A stretch of DNA of 64,000 bases from Tuctoria greenei (GCA_036927565.1 JAYESD010000001.1:44638064-44702063), one strand, 5' to 3'; numbered from the stretch's first letter, positions 43,206 through 54,849 are shown. Notes: a model not told the origin generated them from the letters alone. Made by a program: numbers and translations.

Positions 43206-45439
43206 CTCTTGACGTCCATTTGATATACCTTAAAATCATGGTAAGTATCAAAGGCAAGTAATATACAAATTGATTCAAGCCTAGCTATGGGAGCAGAGGT
43301 TTCATCAAAATCCAAACCTTCGACTTGTGAGTACCCCTTAGCCACAAGTCGTGCCTTGTTCCTTGTAACCACCCCGTGATCATCTTGTTTGTTGCGGAAC
43401 ACCCACTTGGTGCCTACAACATTCGCATTAGGTCTCTTCACGAGCTCCTATACTTGATTTTTTCAAAGTTGTTGAGCTCTTCTTGCATGTCCATCACCCA
43501 ATCCGGATCTCGTAGTGCTTCTTCAACCTTGTGAGACTCCAAAGAAGAAATAAAAGAGTAATGTTCACAAAAGTTTGCAACACGAGATCGAGTAGTTACC
43601 CCCTTGGAGATGTCTCCAAGTATATTGTCAACGAGATGGTCCCGATTGAACACTTTGGTGTACTCTTGGGTGAGGCGCCCGAGGTCTTGAATCTTCATCT
43701 TTGTCTTCCTCATTTTTATTGTCTCCCCCTTGATTGATTCCTCCATTTTCATCTTCTTGGAGCGCATCTTGGGGAACTTGATCTTGATCATTTGAGGAAG
43801 GGCTTGCTTGATGTGTGAGATGGTCACTTGGTCTTGAGGTTGTTCTTTTGGTTGTATATCTCCAAGTGTCATCCTTCCTATAACCACTTGTAGAGCTTCT
43901 TCTTGATCTAGCACATGACGATCAACTTTCTCCACTTGGGAGCCATTAGTCTCATTAAACACTACGTCCTGTGCTACTTCAATAATTCCAGAGGATTTGT
44001 TGAAGACACGATAGGCGTAGGTGTTTGAGTCATAACCAAGCAAGAAACCCCCACCGGACTTAGAAGCGAACTTTGAAGTCCTAGGCTTCTTGTTGATAGC
44101 ATTTGTTCCCAAAAACATGAAAGTAAGAAATGTTGTGCTTGTTACTGGTTAGGAGCTCATAAGATGTTTTCTTGAGTATGCGGTGAAGATACAATTGGTT
44201 TATGGCATGACAAGCGGTGTTAACCGCTTCTGCCCAAAACCAGTCTGACGTCTTGTACTCATCAAGCATGGTTCTTGACATCTCTATTAGAGTTCTATTC
44301 TTCCTTTCTTCCACCCCATTTTGTTGAGGCGATTAGGGGGCCGAGAACTCATGCTTGATGCCTTCTTCATCCAAAAAATCCTCAACTTGAGTATTCTTGA
44401 ATTCAGTGCCATTGTCACTCCTTTTGGTCTTGATACTTAAGTAGAACTCACTTTTAGCTCTCTTCAAGTATTTCTTGAGGACACCTTGAGTCTCACTTTT
44501 ATCATGCAAAAAGAATACCCAAGTGAAACCTAAAAAATCATCAACAATAACAAGACCATATTTAATACCGCAAATACTTATGTAGGCGATTGGACCGAAG
44601 AATCCATGTGTAGAAGTTCCAATGGTCTTGTTGTCGTCATAATGTTCTTCGATGGATGTGGAGCTACAACTTGCTTTCTGGCTTGGCATGCACTACATGG
44701 CCTATCCTTTTCAAACACAACATTCTTTAAACCACGGATGTGCTCGCCCTTAAGGAGTTCTTTCAAGTTTCTCATCCCAATATGGGCTAGCCTTCTATGC
44801 CAAATCCATCCCATGTTAGTTTTTGCAATTAAGCATGTATCAAGTTGGGCTTTATACGCGGAGAAATCAACAAGATAAAGCTTTCCCTTGAGTACACCCT
44901 AAAAAGCAATTCAGCCATTGCTTCTCCTTGTGACGGTCACACCCTCATTAGTAAAGAGACAATTATAAACTTTGTCACATAGTTGTGATATAGAAAAGAG
45001 GTTATAATCAAGTGAGTCAACATGCAAAACATTTGAAAGTGTATGATTAGGGGATAATGAAATTTTACCGGTGCCAAGGATTTTTCCTTGGCTATTGTCC
45101 CCAAAATAGATTCCTTCACTTTGATCTTTATTGTGTTCATACTCCATAAACATCTTCCTCTCTTCGGTCATATGGTTGGTGTATCCGCTATCAAGAACCC
45201 ATTTGGTTCCACCGTAGGAGTATGCCTACAAGAAAGATTTAAGCCTTGGCTTTAGGTACCCAAGCGGTGTTGGGTCCTTTGATGTTAGTCAAGAGGCACT
45301 TGGGCACCCACACGCAAGGTTTAGGACTCTTGTGGTGTGGACCAACATACCTATCATAAGCTTTACAAAATTTGTTTCTTAATAACACATATGAAGCATC
45401 AAAGTCATGGAACAATAGATGAGGTTCTTTCTTAGGCAT
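43206..45439 (-). pseudogene. Copia-B protease, integrase and N-terminal reverse transcriptase
   Basis: From right to left: the protease region, with active site D-S-G followed by Tyr where Copia-A has Cys (near 45190). Next is GAG-pre-integrase with H-R-R-L-A-H and C-S-A-C (44814-44578). The integrase core has a small deletion at the first Asp block, D-N-G-T-E-F intact, then K-N-R-T-L. The integrase C-terminus follows, with G-F-L-L-G-Y-D-S (44060), then RT with W-V-F-R-N-K and A-R-L-V-A-K-G (43441-43206), cut by Gypsy-C. At least six frame breaks occur. Confidence 0.88.
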
Positions 45440-45484
45440 TTTGGGTGATGTAGCGATGTTCTTTCCCTTATTGTTGTATGAGCC

Positions 45485-47526
45485 TCATTTGACAAAAACA
45501 ATCAAGTCTTTGCCATTCTTGGGAGTTTGGGCATTTTGCCTCATCTCCCTAGAATAACCAAGACCATCATTGACAATGGGATGTCTTGTGTTGGCATATG
45601 CACTACGTGCATATGCCATCTTCTCCTTGTCAAAGATGCCACCCTTTGGTGCTTGATTGGTTTTTGCCAACTTAAGATCATCTTTAAGTTTCATAATCAA
45701 GTTTGAGCATTTGCAAAGTTGAGGCACTTCAGATTTGACATTTGTGGAAGGTGAGCTTGTAGAGGAAGAAGGGGCATTGACCTTGAGAGACTTCACTTGT
45801 GTTTCAAAGATCTTTTTAGCTTGTGTCAAAATAACAAGTTCAACCTTGAGCACAATTGTAGTGTTATCAAGGTTTGAGCAAGTTTCCTTGCTCAAAGCGA
45901 GTTCACGCTCAAGTGCCTTGCTTCTTTCTCTTTCAAGCTCCAAGAGCTCCTCAACCTCTTGACATCTCTCCTGATGAGCATGTCCTCTTGACAGTTGATG
46001 AGCTCTTCTTTGTCAAATATCTCATCCGTCAATAAACTCAATATTTGCAATGTACTTTTACTCATATCCTTAAGCATATGTTCATTTTCACTACTACTAT
46101 CAAAATCATCATGCGAATAAATTGAAGATGAGGATTTAGATTTAAACTTCTTTCTTCCCTCCTTGGCCATGAGGAAAGTTGGCCTTGATTTCTCCAAGTT
46201 TTGGAAGAGCTTGTTCTCCGCGGTTGTCTTCTTTATAGCAATGGTTGCTATCTTATTCTCTTCATCGGAGGAGGATTCCTCATTTGAATCCCACTCTTTT
46301 CCAAGGTGGGCATGCCTTGATTGCTTCTTCTTATTGAAGTACTTCTTCTCCTTGGACTTGCCATCCTTCTTCTTCTTGTTTTCCTCATGTGGGCAATCCA
46401 CAATGAAGTGACCATACTCCCCACAATTGTAGCAATCCCTCTTTGATCTTGTCTTTGTCTTATCTTTGCTCTTGATTTCATGATGGTAGCTCCCCCTCCT
46501 TCTTCTAAACATCCTCCTGAAGTTGTTGATGAAGAGTGCCTCTTCCTCCTCGATGTTGGGGATCTCTTCATCACTCTCTTCCTTTTCTTGTGATCTTGAG
46601 GATGTTGCCTTGAATGCAACATCCCTTTTCTTGGAGGAGGAGAGCTTTTGTATATCATTGTAGAACATAGCTTCTTGCTCCATTATATCATAGTTGATGA
46701 TCCTCCCAAGCACTTCTTCAGGAGTCATCTTGTGAAAACCCGTACTCTCATTAATTAGTGAGCAAATAGTGACAATTCGAGGCATGAATGCTCGAATCAT
46801 CCTCTTTGCCGCCTCATGGTCGGTCCACCGGGTGCTTCCATAAGACCGACTCTTGTTGATGAGAGTCTTAAGGCGATCATACATGTCTTGGGGAGATTCA
46901 CCATCCATGATAGTGAACCTCCCAAGTTCTCCTTCGATCATCTCGATCTTGTCCTCCCTAATGACACGGTTGCCATCATGTGCCGTCTTGAGGGCGTCCC
47001 ATATCTCCTTGGAAACCTCCAACCCTTCAATGCAGTTGAACTCTTCTCGAGTCAATGAGGAGGTAATCACTCCAACGGCTTGAGCATTGCGATGGAGGAG
47101 GACGGCTTGCTCCGGAGTGATGTCTTCCTCATTCTTGGGAAGATGTACACCTATCATAACAATTTGCCACAAACTAGGGTTTAAAGAAATGAGATGCATC
47201 TTCGTATTATGCTTCCACATAGAGTAATTATTTCCATCAATTTGAGGAGGTTTGCCAATGGGGATAGATAAATAGTGATTGCTCGCGGTTAGTTGCTCAT
47301 AGTTGTAAGGATACCGGGAGTAGTCTTGTGAACTACTCCCATTGTCGACGTTGATCAGAGTAATTGGCTTGATCTCCTTCTTGCGCACATTGAGCTTCTC
47401 ACGAAGCCGTGCCTTGAGCATACAAACTTCTTCATTGTCATTTGGATCATGTTGAAGAACATCGGCGTTGTTCGTCTTGGTGTCATCAACAATCATCATA
47501 ATCTCGTTGTCACCCCTTCCGGCCAT
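45485..47526 (-). pseudogene. Copia-B gag with coiled-coil linker
   Basis: Met at 47526 (M-A-G-R-G-D-N-E) opens 544 codons, the best preserved Copia frame in the window. The capsid-like region has Y-S-M-W-K-H-N-T-K-M-H and I-W-D-A-L-K-T-A-H-D-G. The zinc knuckle C-Y-N-C-G-E-Y-G-H-F-I-V-D-C is intact (near 46390-46435), followed by a Lys-rich tract and Ser/Glu-rich segments. Near 45965 a small deletion relative to Copia-A shifts the frame. The coiled coil (A-L-E-R-E-L-A-L-S-K) continues at 45943-45485 toward the protease. Gag packages the RNA in the particle. Confidence 0.88.
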
Positions 47527-47564
47527 TTCTTCTCTGAGTTGTTAGACTCTTGGTGGAGAAGCCT

Positions 47565-47576
47565 GCTCTGATACCA
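47565..47576 (-). other. Copia-B primer binding site (tRNA-iMet)
   Basis: The minus strand reads TGGTATCAGAGC, 2 bases from the 5' LTR, as in Copia-A. Confidence 0.9.
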
Positions 47577-47578
47577 AA

Positions 47579-49010
47579 TGAAAGTCGCCTAGAGGGGGTG
47601 AATAGGCAATAAGATCTGAAATGGCTTAATCAAACGAGATTAAATTACTGAGGTTGGATTGTCTGGACAGGGCCGAACTAGGCCACTCAGCACAGGATGG
47701 AAACCTAAAAACTTGATTTCTACAAGTTATTTGCGGAATTTAAGTTCACCAAAGATGTAGGTAATGTGTAGTAACCTAGTAGCTCCTAGATTGACAATTG
47801 TAGGCAAATAGGTTACAAGATTCCAACAAGATCAAAGTGAAGAGCAATATGAACTCTAAAAGCAATTCTAGTGATTATCAAATGTAAAGCGACAAGAGAG
47901 ACACAATTTATCTCGTGATTCAGCTCCACGAAGAAGCCTAGATCCACGTTGAGAAGTCCACACAAGGATTGGGTCTCACTTGACCCTTCTCTCACCAAGC
48001 CACCATAATGGCCGGCTTGGTTTCCACTATATCAATGGGTAATCACCAAGTTTGATTGGGGCTACTCACAAGTTGAGGCTCCCACAAATCAATACAATGA
48101 GGAGCACACGAAGCTCAACTCACACAAGCCACAAAACACAACACAATGTGCAAGAGATCAAACCGAGAGCCAAAGCGCGATGATCTTCCTTCACTCTCCT
48201 CCCCAAACCCTAATCTCTTCAAGATTTGGTCTTAGAGGGCTAGTAGGACGAGTGGAAGGCTTTGGAAGGATCTAGGTCACTTGTGGCGGCACTAGGGTTC
48301 AAAAGTAATCAAATAGGGGCCAGGGTCCGAAATACGACAGAAAGGTTTAGTCCGTCCCAAAACGGACTCAACTAGGTAGGCCTGGACTAGTCCGACCACA
48401 GGGGGCGGACTAGTCTGGCCCTCTAGGGTTTGCTCGGTTTCTCTCACACTAAGTCCCAAACGGGCTAGTTCGTACCACCACGGACAAGTCTGAACTTTTC
48501 TAGAGAGCTTTGGTCTGTTCCAAACCAGACAAGTCCAGTTTTCGAGGACTTAGCTCCAACTCCACTAAGGGATGAACGGACTAATCCGAACCCATACGGA
48601 CAAGTCTGAATTCATCCAGAGACCTTTAGTCCATCCCAAAATGGACTATTCTGACTGGCCGGACTAGTCTGGCCCTGAGGCCCGAACTAGTCCGACCTCC
48701 TATGGTTTTTCCTCATTTTGGCCTCTCACTTATGTTTTTCTCTCAACCACCACTTTGAGCCCTCTAGAATGATCTCAATGCACATGATACAACCACCCTC
48801 ACACATGATACGACTCATTTAAGATCAACACCATAGAAACCCTAATTTCTACTCTTGAGTCTTTGACGCTCATTTTAACCTTTTCCTTTTTGAGGGATTT
48901 TGTCTCATTTCAACCATCACACATGTGCTTAAGATCAACTCATATCATTAGTCTCTTAATTGTCGTCATCAATCATCCAAAACCCACGGGGATGCCTAGA
49001 TGCACTTTCA
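47579..49010 (-). repeat. Copia-B 5' LTR (1432 bp, internally deleted)
   Basis: Ends TGAAAGTCGCC and ATGCACTTTCA on the plus strand. Relative to the 3' LTR it lacks about 186 bp after position 48320, including the TATA region; the break lies at a short repeat (AGTCC). Palindrome copies remain at 48383-48694, mostly with one or two changes. Confidence 0.9.
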
Positions 49011-49695
49011 GGCCGGACCTATGTCCCTTTACAAGGAAGTTTCCATTCCGCCACGTGTCCAGTAGTCTCGAACCTAACCCCCAGTAGAGTGAAGCTCTGG
49101 TGCCGCCACATGTCAAGTGGATCTGAACCTACCTCCCCACAGAGGGAAGCTCCAAAGCTACCACGTGGTAGACCCCCGACCTAAGTCTGCAACGGGAAGA
49201 CCATGGGATCCCCAACAGCTCGGACATTCAAGAGGCTATTAAACAGCCGTTACAAGACCTCATTAACGTGGCATTAATGTTGTATTAATCACACACTCAG
49301 AGGATTGTCAATGCTGGTAACACCGCAATTAAGGCATGTTATCATACTGTTAATCACCCTTAACGTCAATAGATCGTGTATAGGGTGTTTATTACAGTCG
49401 GGGCCACCTGTCGGGCCAGGCATGTACTGTAACAGCCAGTCCTTAGCATATAAAAGGGTTGCATCACACGGTACAAGACCAATCCATCTGACAGACACAC
49501 AAGCACTCTCAGACACTCGCTACATACTCATACGATCAACAACTACCCCGTGGAGTAGGGTATTACGCTCAGGCGGCCCGAACGACGTAAAAACGCTCAT
49601 GTCACCATCTTGTTCTTAATCTTACGCGCATTCCAACGAATATGAACATCCGTGCACTACGCTTTAGTAGTACCGGGGGAAGTGTCGTTGCTACA
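49011..49695 (+). repeat. Tat-1 3' LTR, right part
   Basis: Continues the LTR interrupted at 16889. Landmarks shared with Tat-2: GGGGCCACCTGTCGGGCCAGG (first 20 bases aligned), TATAAAA at 49449-49455, and GTGGAGTAGGGTATTACGC near 49551. The end at GCTACA (49690-49695) is inferred by alignment to CCGACA of Tat-2. Confidence 0.8.
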
Positions 49696-49879
49696 GTTCA
49701 GTAGATAATCTCTTTATTAGCGTAGAACACATGAATACATTCTCCTCCACTTGTTCTTGATGACGCAACCATCGAGTAAGACAATGCATTGATCACAAAG
49801 AAGGGCTAGTGAGCACCGGAGTTGGTGGCTCAATGTCATTGGGCGCCGGTAGCAGTGATGGCACTTGGAGTGGAGACTT
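49696..49879. other. Unassigned flank between Tat-1 and the Tekay-like element
   Basis: 184 bp with no recognisable coding or repeat. It ends in GACTT (49875-49879), the left copy of the target duplication of the Tekay-like element. It was contiguous with 61853 onward before that insertion. Confidence 0.6.
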
Positions 49880-51600
49880 TGTAACACCCTCAATTTTCGC
49901 ATCATGCATTGCATACATGGTCATACATTAAACACTAGTAGAATAAAAGAAAAATAATAAAACATATACATATACAAATGTATGTAGCAAAAGAGAGAAA
50001 TAGAAAACAATAATTATAGCCTAAAACTTGTAATAGGGAATAAGTATTAAAATAATAATAAAAATATATATAAATATATATATATGAATAATATATATAA
50101 CAATATAAAAAAAAGAGAAAAAAATATTAATAATATATGTTATAAAAATAATAAATAAATAATAAATATACAATATGAATAATATATATATATATATAAA
50201 AAGGTAAATGAATAAAATAAATAAGATAAATAAATAATGTAAAAATAATAATAATAAATAAATAAAGAAAAGAAAAAAAACAGTAATATGTAAAAAAAAG
50301 GGGAAACCCCCGCCGGCCAGCGGCCGAGCCGCAGCCGGCCACGCCCGCACGCGCAGCGCCCCTGGGCCCGCCTCCCACGCGCGTCGCCCGGGCGAGCGCG
50401 CCCGCCCCGAGGCCCCGCCCCCTCGCTCCGCAGCCGGGCCCCGCCCCCTGACCGCGCCGCCTGCCGCTGCAGCGCAGCGCGCTGCGCTGGGCCCCGCCCC
50501 CCTGACCGCGCCGCCCGCCTGCCCCCTCGGCCGCGTGCCGCCCGAGGCGCCCGAGGCGCCCAGCCCCGGTTTCCCGCGCGAGCGCGCCTGCACGCGCGCG
50601 ATTTCCGGCCCCGCTCCGCGGTCTCCCGCCCTCTCCCGCGCCGTAACGCCCCGATTTTTCCCGGATACGAGTCCATCCCGTAACCGCCTCCGATTCTACC
50701 GGTGACGTACCCTAGCGCCGCCCCTATAAATAGGACTGAGGCCTAGGCTTTTTCCCCACGAACCAGCAGCCGCCAAAGCCGCCGGAAGCAGCCGCCGGGA
50801 ACAGAGAAAACAGAGGCGCCCAGGGAAGAAAAAAGGAGAAAAAAAGGGAAGAAGAGGGAGAAAAAGAGGAGGGCACCACCGTTCGCCGGAGATCGTCGCC
50901 GACATCGCGCCGCCGTCATCGTGCCGCCGAGGGACTGCTGCACCACCTATTTCGTCTACGCGTCGCGTTTATTCCGCGACCGTCACGCCGTCAGATCTAC
51001 GGTAGGACATGTTCCCGATGCAAATTTTTGCGACCGTATTGAATCTAGTAGGCGTAAATTAAATTTAGTTGCACCATGATTTTATTTTCAGCAGCATTAA
51101 TCCGCCCTAAAATCCCCGTAAACCCTTATGAACACGTATGAACTAGTCGCATCTAATTAATAAACGACCGTAGTAAATTAATTATTAAATTGTGCATGCA
51201 TACATGTCATTGCATGTTGATTATTCTGTATGCATTATGTTGAATTGTATATGTTTTCTTGTATGTATGATCACGCGTAGAGGAACGTGCTCAAGAGGTT
51301 GCATACGAGGATTTCCAAACCCAAGACTTCGAAGCGCTTGAGCAACCCCATCCGCCGGAGCAAGGCAAGTGTCCTTGAAGCATATTGATCCTATTTTAAA
51401 TTAAATGTTTTGTTTGCGAACTTGCATGCTTGTGTCAAATTGATGGGAATCCTATGGTAGGAAGTTTACTAGTTTTGTTGACCACCCTTGTCACCTGGAA
51501 TTATGGTAGAGAGTCGGGAACGGTTCTTACCTTTTTGCTTCGCTTAATTAATTGGGATGGTAAACAACACTACACATTTAATTATGCATCAATGATATTC
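49880..51600 (+). repeat. Inverted partial LTR at the left end of the Tekay-like element
   Basis: Begins TGTAACACCC and is the reverse complement of 52672-54386, about 1.72 kb. It ends at a TTC shared with the start of the adjoining 3' LTR. It occupies the outer end where the other LTR terminus (TGTGACACCC) would be expected. A sharp switch from AT-rich (to about 50300) to very GC-rich (50305-50660) sequence is included. Confidence 0.92.
50725..50732 (+). promoter_or_regulatory. TATA box in inverted LTR piece
   Basis: TATAAATA after GCCGCCCC; it points rightward, toward the 3' LTR, opposite to the element's own direction. Confidence 0.65.
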
Positions 51601-52060
51601 AACACACATACACGAATGATTCACAAATGATAAACAGGATTTAACCACGTCTTAACTAATAAATAAGTACTTTATTACAATAATCCAATAGTTCACGAAT
51701 AATATAACTCTAAATAATTGCAGCGGAAAATAAACTAAACAGCACGACTCCAATCCACAGGCAATCGACGGCGGTACGCAACCTAGTACTCCTCGTGATC
51801 CTCAGGGTACTCCCAATTGTCTCCAGTAGCTGTTGGGGGGGATTGCAAGGGTGAGTACATGTCGTACTCAGCAAGTGTGGAAAGTATGACATGTGGCTTA
51901 TTCAAATGACGACAATAATAATGGCTAAGTGCTGAAAAGTACAGTAAAACATTTGAAAAGCATTATACTATGTCTATGTGAAATAAATCCCATCATATTA
52001 ACGATATCCAATTATTACCAACATTACCATTATCCATGTCCAATTACCATAACTCAATTT

Positions 52061-52114
52061 CATAACCATTACCAAACCATAACCATCCATAACCATTACC
52101 AAACCATAACCATC
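52061..52114. repeat. 27-bp tandem repeat (two copies) in 3' LTR
   Basis: Unit starting CATAACCATTACCAAACC, at 52061-52087 and 52088-52114; identical in the 5' LTR at 59514-59567. Confidence 0.8.
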
Positions 52115-53540
52115 CCAAATCCCAATTCCAACTCTAATCATGTAGGTCATCCAGGCGCTCATAACCGGGAGCACGGCTATCATGATAGTTTTAAACACTC
52201 TGCAGAGGTTGTACCACTTTACCCACATGTTTGTGATTTTATCACCTTTCGATGACTAAGGAACCTCCATTGTGCCATCTCACACTTCCGTAGGTGTGTG
52301 GCCAAGAGATCACAAAATAGCCTTTCAAAAGGGACTACTAGTATGTACGGGCCCACTAAGGTTTCACCGGCAGGCTTGAACCTCTATTCTCCCACCCACG
52401 GGTCCCCTCGTGTGCCATGCGGATCCCAGGGCAGTCCTCCTCGACTCCCATTCCCCGCGCCATCCAAAGGTCCATACAATACTAGCAGCGCTCCTAATTA
52501 TTCAGCTATGCCGCACCCATACTTGGCCTTGTGGTGGCACTGTTGACCTGACATATTCTCGCATGAACCGGTCCTTAGATCTAAAGCAAGCAAACCACCA
52601 TAACGACCAACCCATCCACATAACCATGCTTGCTTAGATCACCCATCGTATTGACCAGTTCACATTAACCAGAATATCATTGATGCATAATTAAATGTGT
52701 AGTGTTGTTTACCATCCCAATTAATTAAGCGAAGCAAAAAGGTAAGAACCCTTCCCGACTCTCTACCATAATTCCAGGTGACAAGGGTGGTCAACAAAAC
52801 TAGTAAACTTCCTACCATAGGATTCCCATCAATTTGACACAAGCATGCAAGTTCGCAAACAAAACATTTAATTTAAAATAGGATCAATATGCTTCAAGGA
52901 CACTTGCCTTGCTCCGGCGGATGGGGTTGCTCAAGCGCTTCGAAGTCTTGGGTTTGGAAATCCTCGTATGCAACCTCTTGAGCACGTTCCTCTACGCGTG
53001 ATCATACATACAAGAAAACATATACAATTCAACATAATGCATACAAAATAATCAACATGCAATGACATGTATGCATGCACAATTTAATAATTAATTTACT
53101 ACGGTCGTTTATTAATTAGATGCGACTAGTTCATACGTGTTCATAAGGGTTTACAGGGATTTTAGGGCGGATTAATGCTGCTGAAAATAAAATCATGGTG
53201 CAACTAAATTTAATTTACGCCTACTAGATTCAATACGGTCGCAAAAATTCGCATCGGGAACATGTCCTACCGTAGATCTGACGGCGTGACGGTCGCGGAA
53301 TAAACGCGACGCGTAGACGAAATAGGTGGTGCAGCAGTCCCTCGGCGGCACGATGACGGCGGCGCGATGTCGGCGACGATCTCCGGCGAACGGTGGTGCC
53401 CTCCTCTTTTTCTCCCTCTTCTTCCCTTTTTTTTCTCCTTTTTTCTTCCCTGGGCGCCTCTGTTTTCTCTGTTCCCGGCGGCTGCTTCCGGCGGCTTTGG
53501 CGGCTGCTGGTTCGTGGGGAAAAAGCCTAGGCCTCGGTCC

Positions 53541-53548
53541 TATTTATA
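53541..53548 (-). promoter_or_regulatory. TATA box of Tekay-like 3' LTR
   Basis: The minus strand reads TATAAATA followed by GGAC; transcription would run leftward, toward the inverted piece. Confidence 0.65.
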
Positions 53549-54334
53549 GGGGCGGCGCTAGGGTACGTCACCGGTAGAATCGGAGGCGGTTACGGGATGG
53601 ACTCGTATCCGGGAAAAATCGGGGCGTTACGGCGCGGGAGAGGGCGGGAGACCGCGGAGCGGGGCCGGAAATCGCGCGCGTGCAGGCGCGCTCGCGCGGG
53701 AAACCGTGGCTGGGCGCCTCGGGCGGCACGCGGCCCAGGGGGCAGGCAGGCGGCGCGGTCAGGGGGGCGGGGGCCCAGCGCAGCGCGCTGCGCTGCAGCG
53801 GCAGGCGGCGCGGTCAGGGGGCGGGGCCCGGCTGCGGAGCGAGGGGGCGGGGCCTCGGGGCGGGCGCGCTCGCCCGGGCGACGCGCGTGGGAGGCGGGCC
53901 CAGGGGCGCTGCGCGTGCGGGCGTGGCCGGCTGCGGCTCGGCCGCTGGCCGGCGGGGGTTTCCCCTTTTTTTTTACATATTACTGTTTTTTTTCTTTTCT
54001 TTATTTATTTATTATTATTATTTTTACATTATTTATTTATCTTATTTATTTTATTCATTTACCTTTTTATATATATATATTTTATTCATATTGTATATTT
54101 ATTATTTATTTATTATTTTTATAACATATATTATTAATATTTTTTTCTCTTTTTTTTTTATATTGTTATATATATTATTCATATATATATATTTATATAT
54201 ATTTTTATTATTATTTTAATACTTATTCCCTATTACAAGTTTTAGGCTATAATTATTGTTTTCTATTTCTCTCTTTCGCTACATACATTTGTATATGTAT
54301 ATGTTTTATTATTTTTCTTTTATTCTACTAGTGT

Positions 54335-54841
54335 TTAATGTATGACCATGTATGCAATGCATGATGCGAAAATTGAGGGTGTTACAAACCTACCCCCCTT
54401 AAAGTGAATCTCGCCCTCGAGATTCGATAGCGTGGGGAAAAGATGAGGGAATTCTGCCTTCAGGTCTTCTTCACGTTCCCATGTAGCTTCGGCTTCCGTA
54501 TGGTGTTTCCATTGCACTTTGCATCAACGGATCCTCTTATTTCTCGTGACTCTTTCCTTCATATCCAAAATTTTGATAGGTTGTTCGACATAGGACAAAT
54601 CCTCCTGAAGTTCTAACTCGTCTATCGGCACTTGTTCTTCCGGTACCCTGAGACACTTCTTGAGTTGAGAGACGTGAAACACGTCGTGTACATCGGAGAG
54701 ATACGTTGGCAGCTCAAGTCGATAAGCTACCACTTGGCCTTCTTGCATGAGCACACATCCTAATCCTTGTCTTGATGCATCACAGTATATATCAAAACTC
54801 TTGCTCACGTCCGGTAATACTAACACTGGGGCGGTTGTCAA
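54335..54841 (-). pseudogene. Tekay-like RNase H start fused to integrase end and chromodomain
   Basis: From 54841 the frame reads the start of RNase H (F-D-I-Y-C-D-A-S-R-Q-G-L-G-C-V-L) up to V-V-A-Y. It then continues directly into R-L-E-L-P and V-F-H-V-S-Q-L-K-K-C, the integrase C-terminal tail. The rest of RNase H and the integrase catalytic core are missing. After K-I-L-D an in-frame TGA near 54524 interrupts the chromodomain, which continues with Q-W-K-H-H-T-E-A-E-A-T-W-E-R-E-E-D-L and F-P-H-L-F. The frame crosses the polypurine tract and ends in the LTR. Chromodomains of this type are known to direct integration to H3K9-methylated chromatin. Confidence 0.85.
54387..54404 (-). other. Tekay-like polypurine tract
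   Basis: On the minus strand TTTAAGGGGGGTAGGTT ends directly at the 3' LTR; it also encodes F-K-G-G. Confidence 0.85.
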
Positions 54842-54849
54842 TCTTTTCT

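Larger units (their letters stand above)
16890..49010 (-). mobile_element. Copia-B, SIRE-type Ty1/Copia retrotransposon with two nested insertions
   Basis: Minus-strand element with 3' LTR 16890-18487 and 5' LTR 47579-49010. From right to left it carries gag (47526-45892), linker, protease, integrase, RT (split by Gypsy-C at 35682-43205), RNase H (to 34491), a spacer, and an env-like ORF (33567-18928, split by Tat-2 at 19462-32436). Own sequence is about 11.6 kb. The extra ORF after pol is the SIRE hallmark. It is inserted in the Tat-1 3' LTR. The 5-bp flanks GTGGA (16885-16889) and GGCCG (49011-49015) do not match well, so a target duplication is not confirmed. Confidence 0.88.
51598..54386 (-). 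repeat. Tekay-like 3' LTR (2789 bp, lacks its last 56 bp)
   Basis: Matches 59051-61847 almost base for base and lacks the part equal to 58995-59050. The R/U5 part 51601-52671 forms the spacer of the large inverted repeat. Right end GGGTGTTACA at 54386. Confidence 0.92.

Noticed and set aside
50021..50676. Long Arg/Gly/Ala-rich frames running into Phe/Tyr/Ile-rich tails, repeated at 53597-54219 and 61051-61706
   Set aside because: They follow the GC-rich and AT-rich blocks of the Tekay-like LTR, occur in several frames at once, and have no domain. They are composition artefacts.
51710..51892. Small minus-strand ORF in the Tekay-like 3' LTR, repeated at 59163-59345
   Set aside because: It lies in the R/U5 region, is short, has no recognisable domain, and is repeated only because the LTR is.
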